DNA of 64,000 nucleotides from Chryseobacterium panacisoli (GTDB lineage: Bacteria; Bacteroidota; Bacteroidia; Flavobacteriales; Weeksellaceae). Made by a program: the position numbers and the translations under genes. The notes below the pieces were generated by a model. That model had not been told where the DNA came from. It searched no databases and worked only from the letters and a program-made list of their open reading frames with translations. Location: assembly GCF_008274625.1 (NCBI RefSeq), contig NZ_VTRU01000002.1, positions 372,001-436,000 on the forward strand, written 5' to 3'. Positions 63,647 through 64,000 of the stretch are shown here, one piece after another. The stretch's first letter is position 1. Every line of letters starts with the position of its first letter.

Positions 63647-63670
63647 TTAAAGCTCCTTTGGGAGCTTTAA
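63647..63670 (+). terminator. Intrinsic terminator after the copper/redox cluster
   Basis: TTAAAGCTCC and GGAGCTTTAA form a 10-bp hairpin with a TTTG loop. It lies about 25 bp after the last gene. The T-tract that follows is short. Confidence 0.7.
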
Positions 63671-63693
63671 TTGTTTATGAATCATGTTTTTAA

Positions 63694-63723
63694 TTGGGGG
63701 TTAGGAATAATTCTTTATCTTTG
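63694..63723 (+). promoter_or_regulatory. Promoter of the cobalamin-riboswitch transcript
   Basis: TTG (63694-63696), a 19-bp spacer and TATCTTTG (63716-63723) match the Bacteroidota consensus. Transcription would start near 63729, just before the riboswitch. Confidence 0.65.
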
Positions 63724-63734
63724 CCGAAATTTGG

Positions 63735-63887
63735 TGAGCCCTAAAAAGCTCTTAAAAGGGAATCCGGTGAAAATCCGGAACAGACCCGCTGCTGTAAGCT
63801 CCACACCAAGATTTTTGAAGAATATATCCACTGTTTTTTTAATGGGAAGGATTTCAAAAATGGAGTAAGTCAGAAGACCTGCCAGAC
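63735..63887 (+). promoter_or_regulatory. Cobalamin (B12) riboswitch
   Basis: The conserved core is present: GGGAATCCGGTGAAAATCC, then GAACAGACCCGCTGCTGTAA near 63778-63797 and AGTCAGAAGACCTGCC near 63869-63884. These are the B12-box and adjacent helices of the cobalamin class. It lies on the plus strand and its target begins beyond 64000. In Bacteroidota this class usually controls BtuB-type TonB receptors or cobalamin genes, but the target here is unseen. The 300 or so bases to the window end contain no other gene. Confidence 0.95.
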
Positions 63888-64000
63888 AATAATCGTTTGA
63901 CGCTTTCGTGGAATAAAGCTTAGGACATCAATGATTCTGTGCAGTAACAGCTGTACTTTGTCGTTGTATTCTTATATCCATTAGCGTCTTCATTATCCTA

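Noticed and set aside
1..64000. Prophage, integrative element or transposase
   Set aside because: No integrase, transposase, tRNA attachment site or phage structural gene was recognised; the tail-fibre resemblance at 45563 is shared by ordinary Bacteroidota surface proteins.

Overview
The window looks like chromosomal DNA of a Flavobacteriia member of the Chryseobacterium/Elizabethkingia type (Bacteroidota). The grounds are low-GC coding sequence, two SusC/SusD pairs, a T9SS-type sorting domain, bacillithiol synthesis (BshC), a GHMP kinase with the GYDIA motif, and repeated promoter elements of the Bacteroidota form TTTG-N19/20-TAnnTTTG. The genus is inferred from sequence character only. No rRNA, tRNA, CRISPR array, integrase or transposase was seen.

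Layout. (1) 1-10980, minus strand: a surface-polysaccharide locus. ugd, rmlB and rmlA make sugar nucleotides and end at a terminator. An ABC exporter (wzm/wzt) follows, then a 3-acetamido-3,6-dideoxyhexose branch (3,4-ketoisomerase, hexapeptide acyltransferase, PLP aminotransferase), an acyltransferase-3/SGNH protein, a family 2 glycosyltransferase and the start of a WbsX-type protein. rmlC and rmlD are absent, which fits dTDP-Fuc3NAc or dTDP-Qui3NAc better than rhamnose. (2) 11089-16024: the rimP-nusA-infB operon, with an attenuator-like hairpin in its leader. (3) 16046-31885: a secreted protein of unknown function, a first SusC/SusD pair, a putative porin, bshC, a LysM/PBP1-like protein, fabD, a GHMP kinase, pckA, a hypothetical gene and aroQ. 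(4) 32084-36816: a SAM-I riboswitch directly upstream of a second SusC/SusD pair, which suggests import of a methionine-related nutrient. The end of susD and its terminator are duplicated about 0.84 kb downstream. (5) 37716-46500, minus strand: a five-gene operon encoding a coiled-coil surface protein, a mini-protein made mostly of a T9SS sorting domain, a 2231-residue SpvB/RHS toxin-like giant and two small genes in the immunity position. (6) 46741-57291: a heavy-metal efflux cluster with a DUF6660-like protein, a CzcA pump fused to a TolC-like domain, a lipoprotein adaptor, a bestrophin, a CDF transporter, a Fur-family regulator and a His-rich P-type ATPase. (7) 57858-63623: a probable copper/redox cluster with two paralogous small Cys proteins, a YHS lipoprotein, SCO, an exported superoxide dismutase, an MbnP-like lipoprotein, an MbnH/MauG-like di-heme protein and an outer-membrane protein with an acidic Cys cluster. 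(8) 63694-64000: a promoter and cobalamin riboswitch whose target gene lies beyond the window.

The observations I rate highest are the SAM-I riboswitch controlling a SusCD importer, the copper/redox cluster with its twin small Cys proteins, and the RHS operon whose sorting signal sits on a separate polypeptide. All functional links are inferred from sequence and gene order; no database search was possible.
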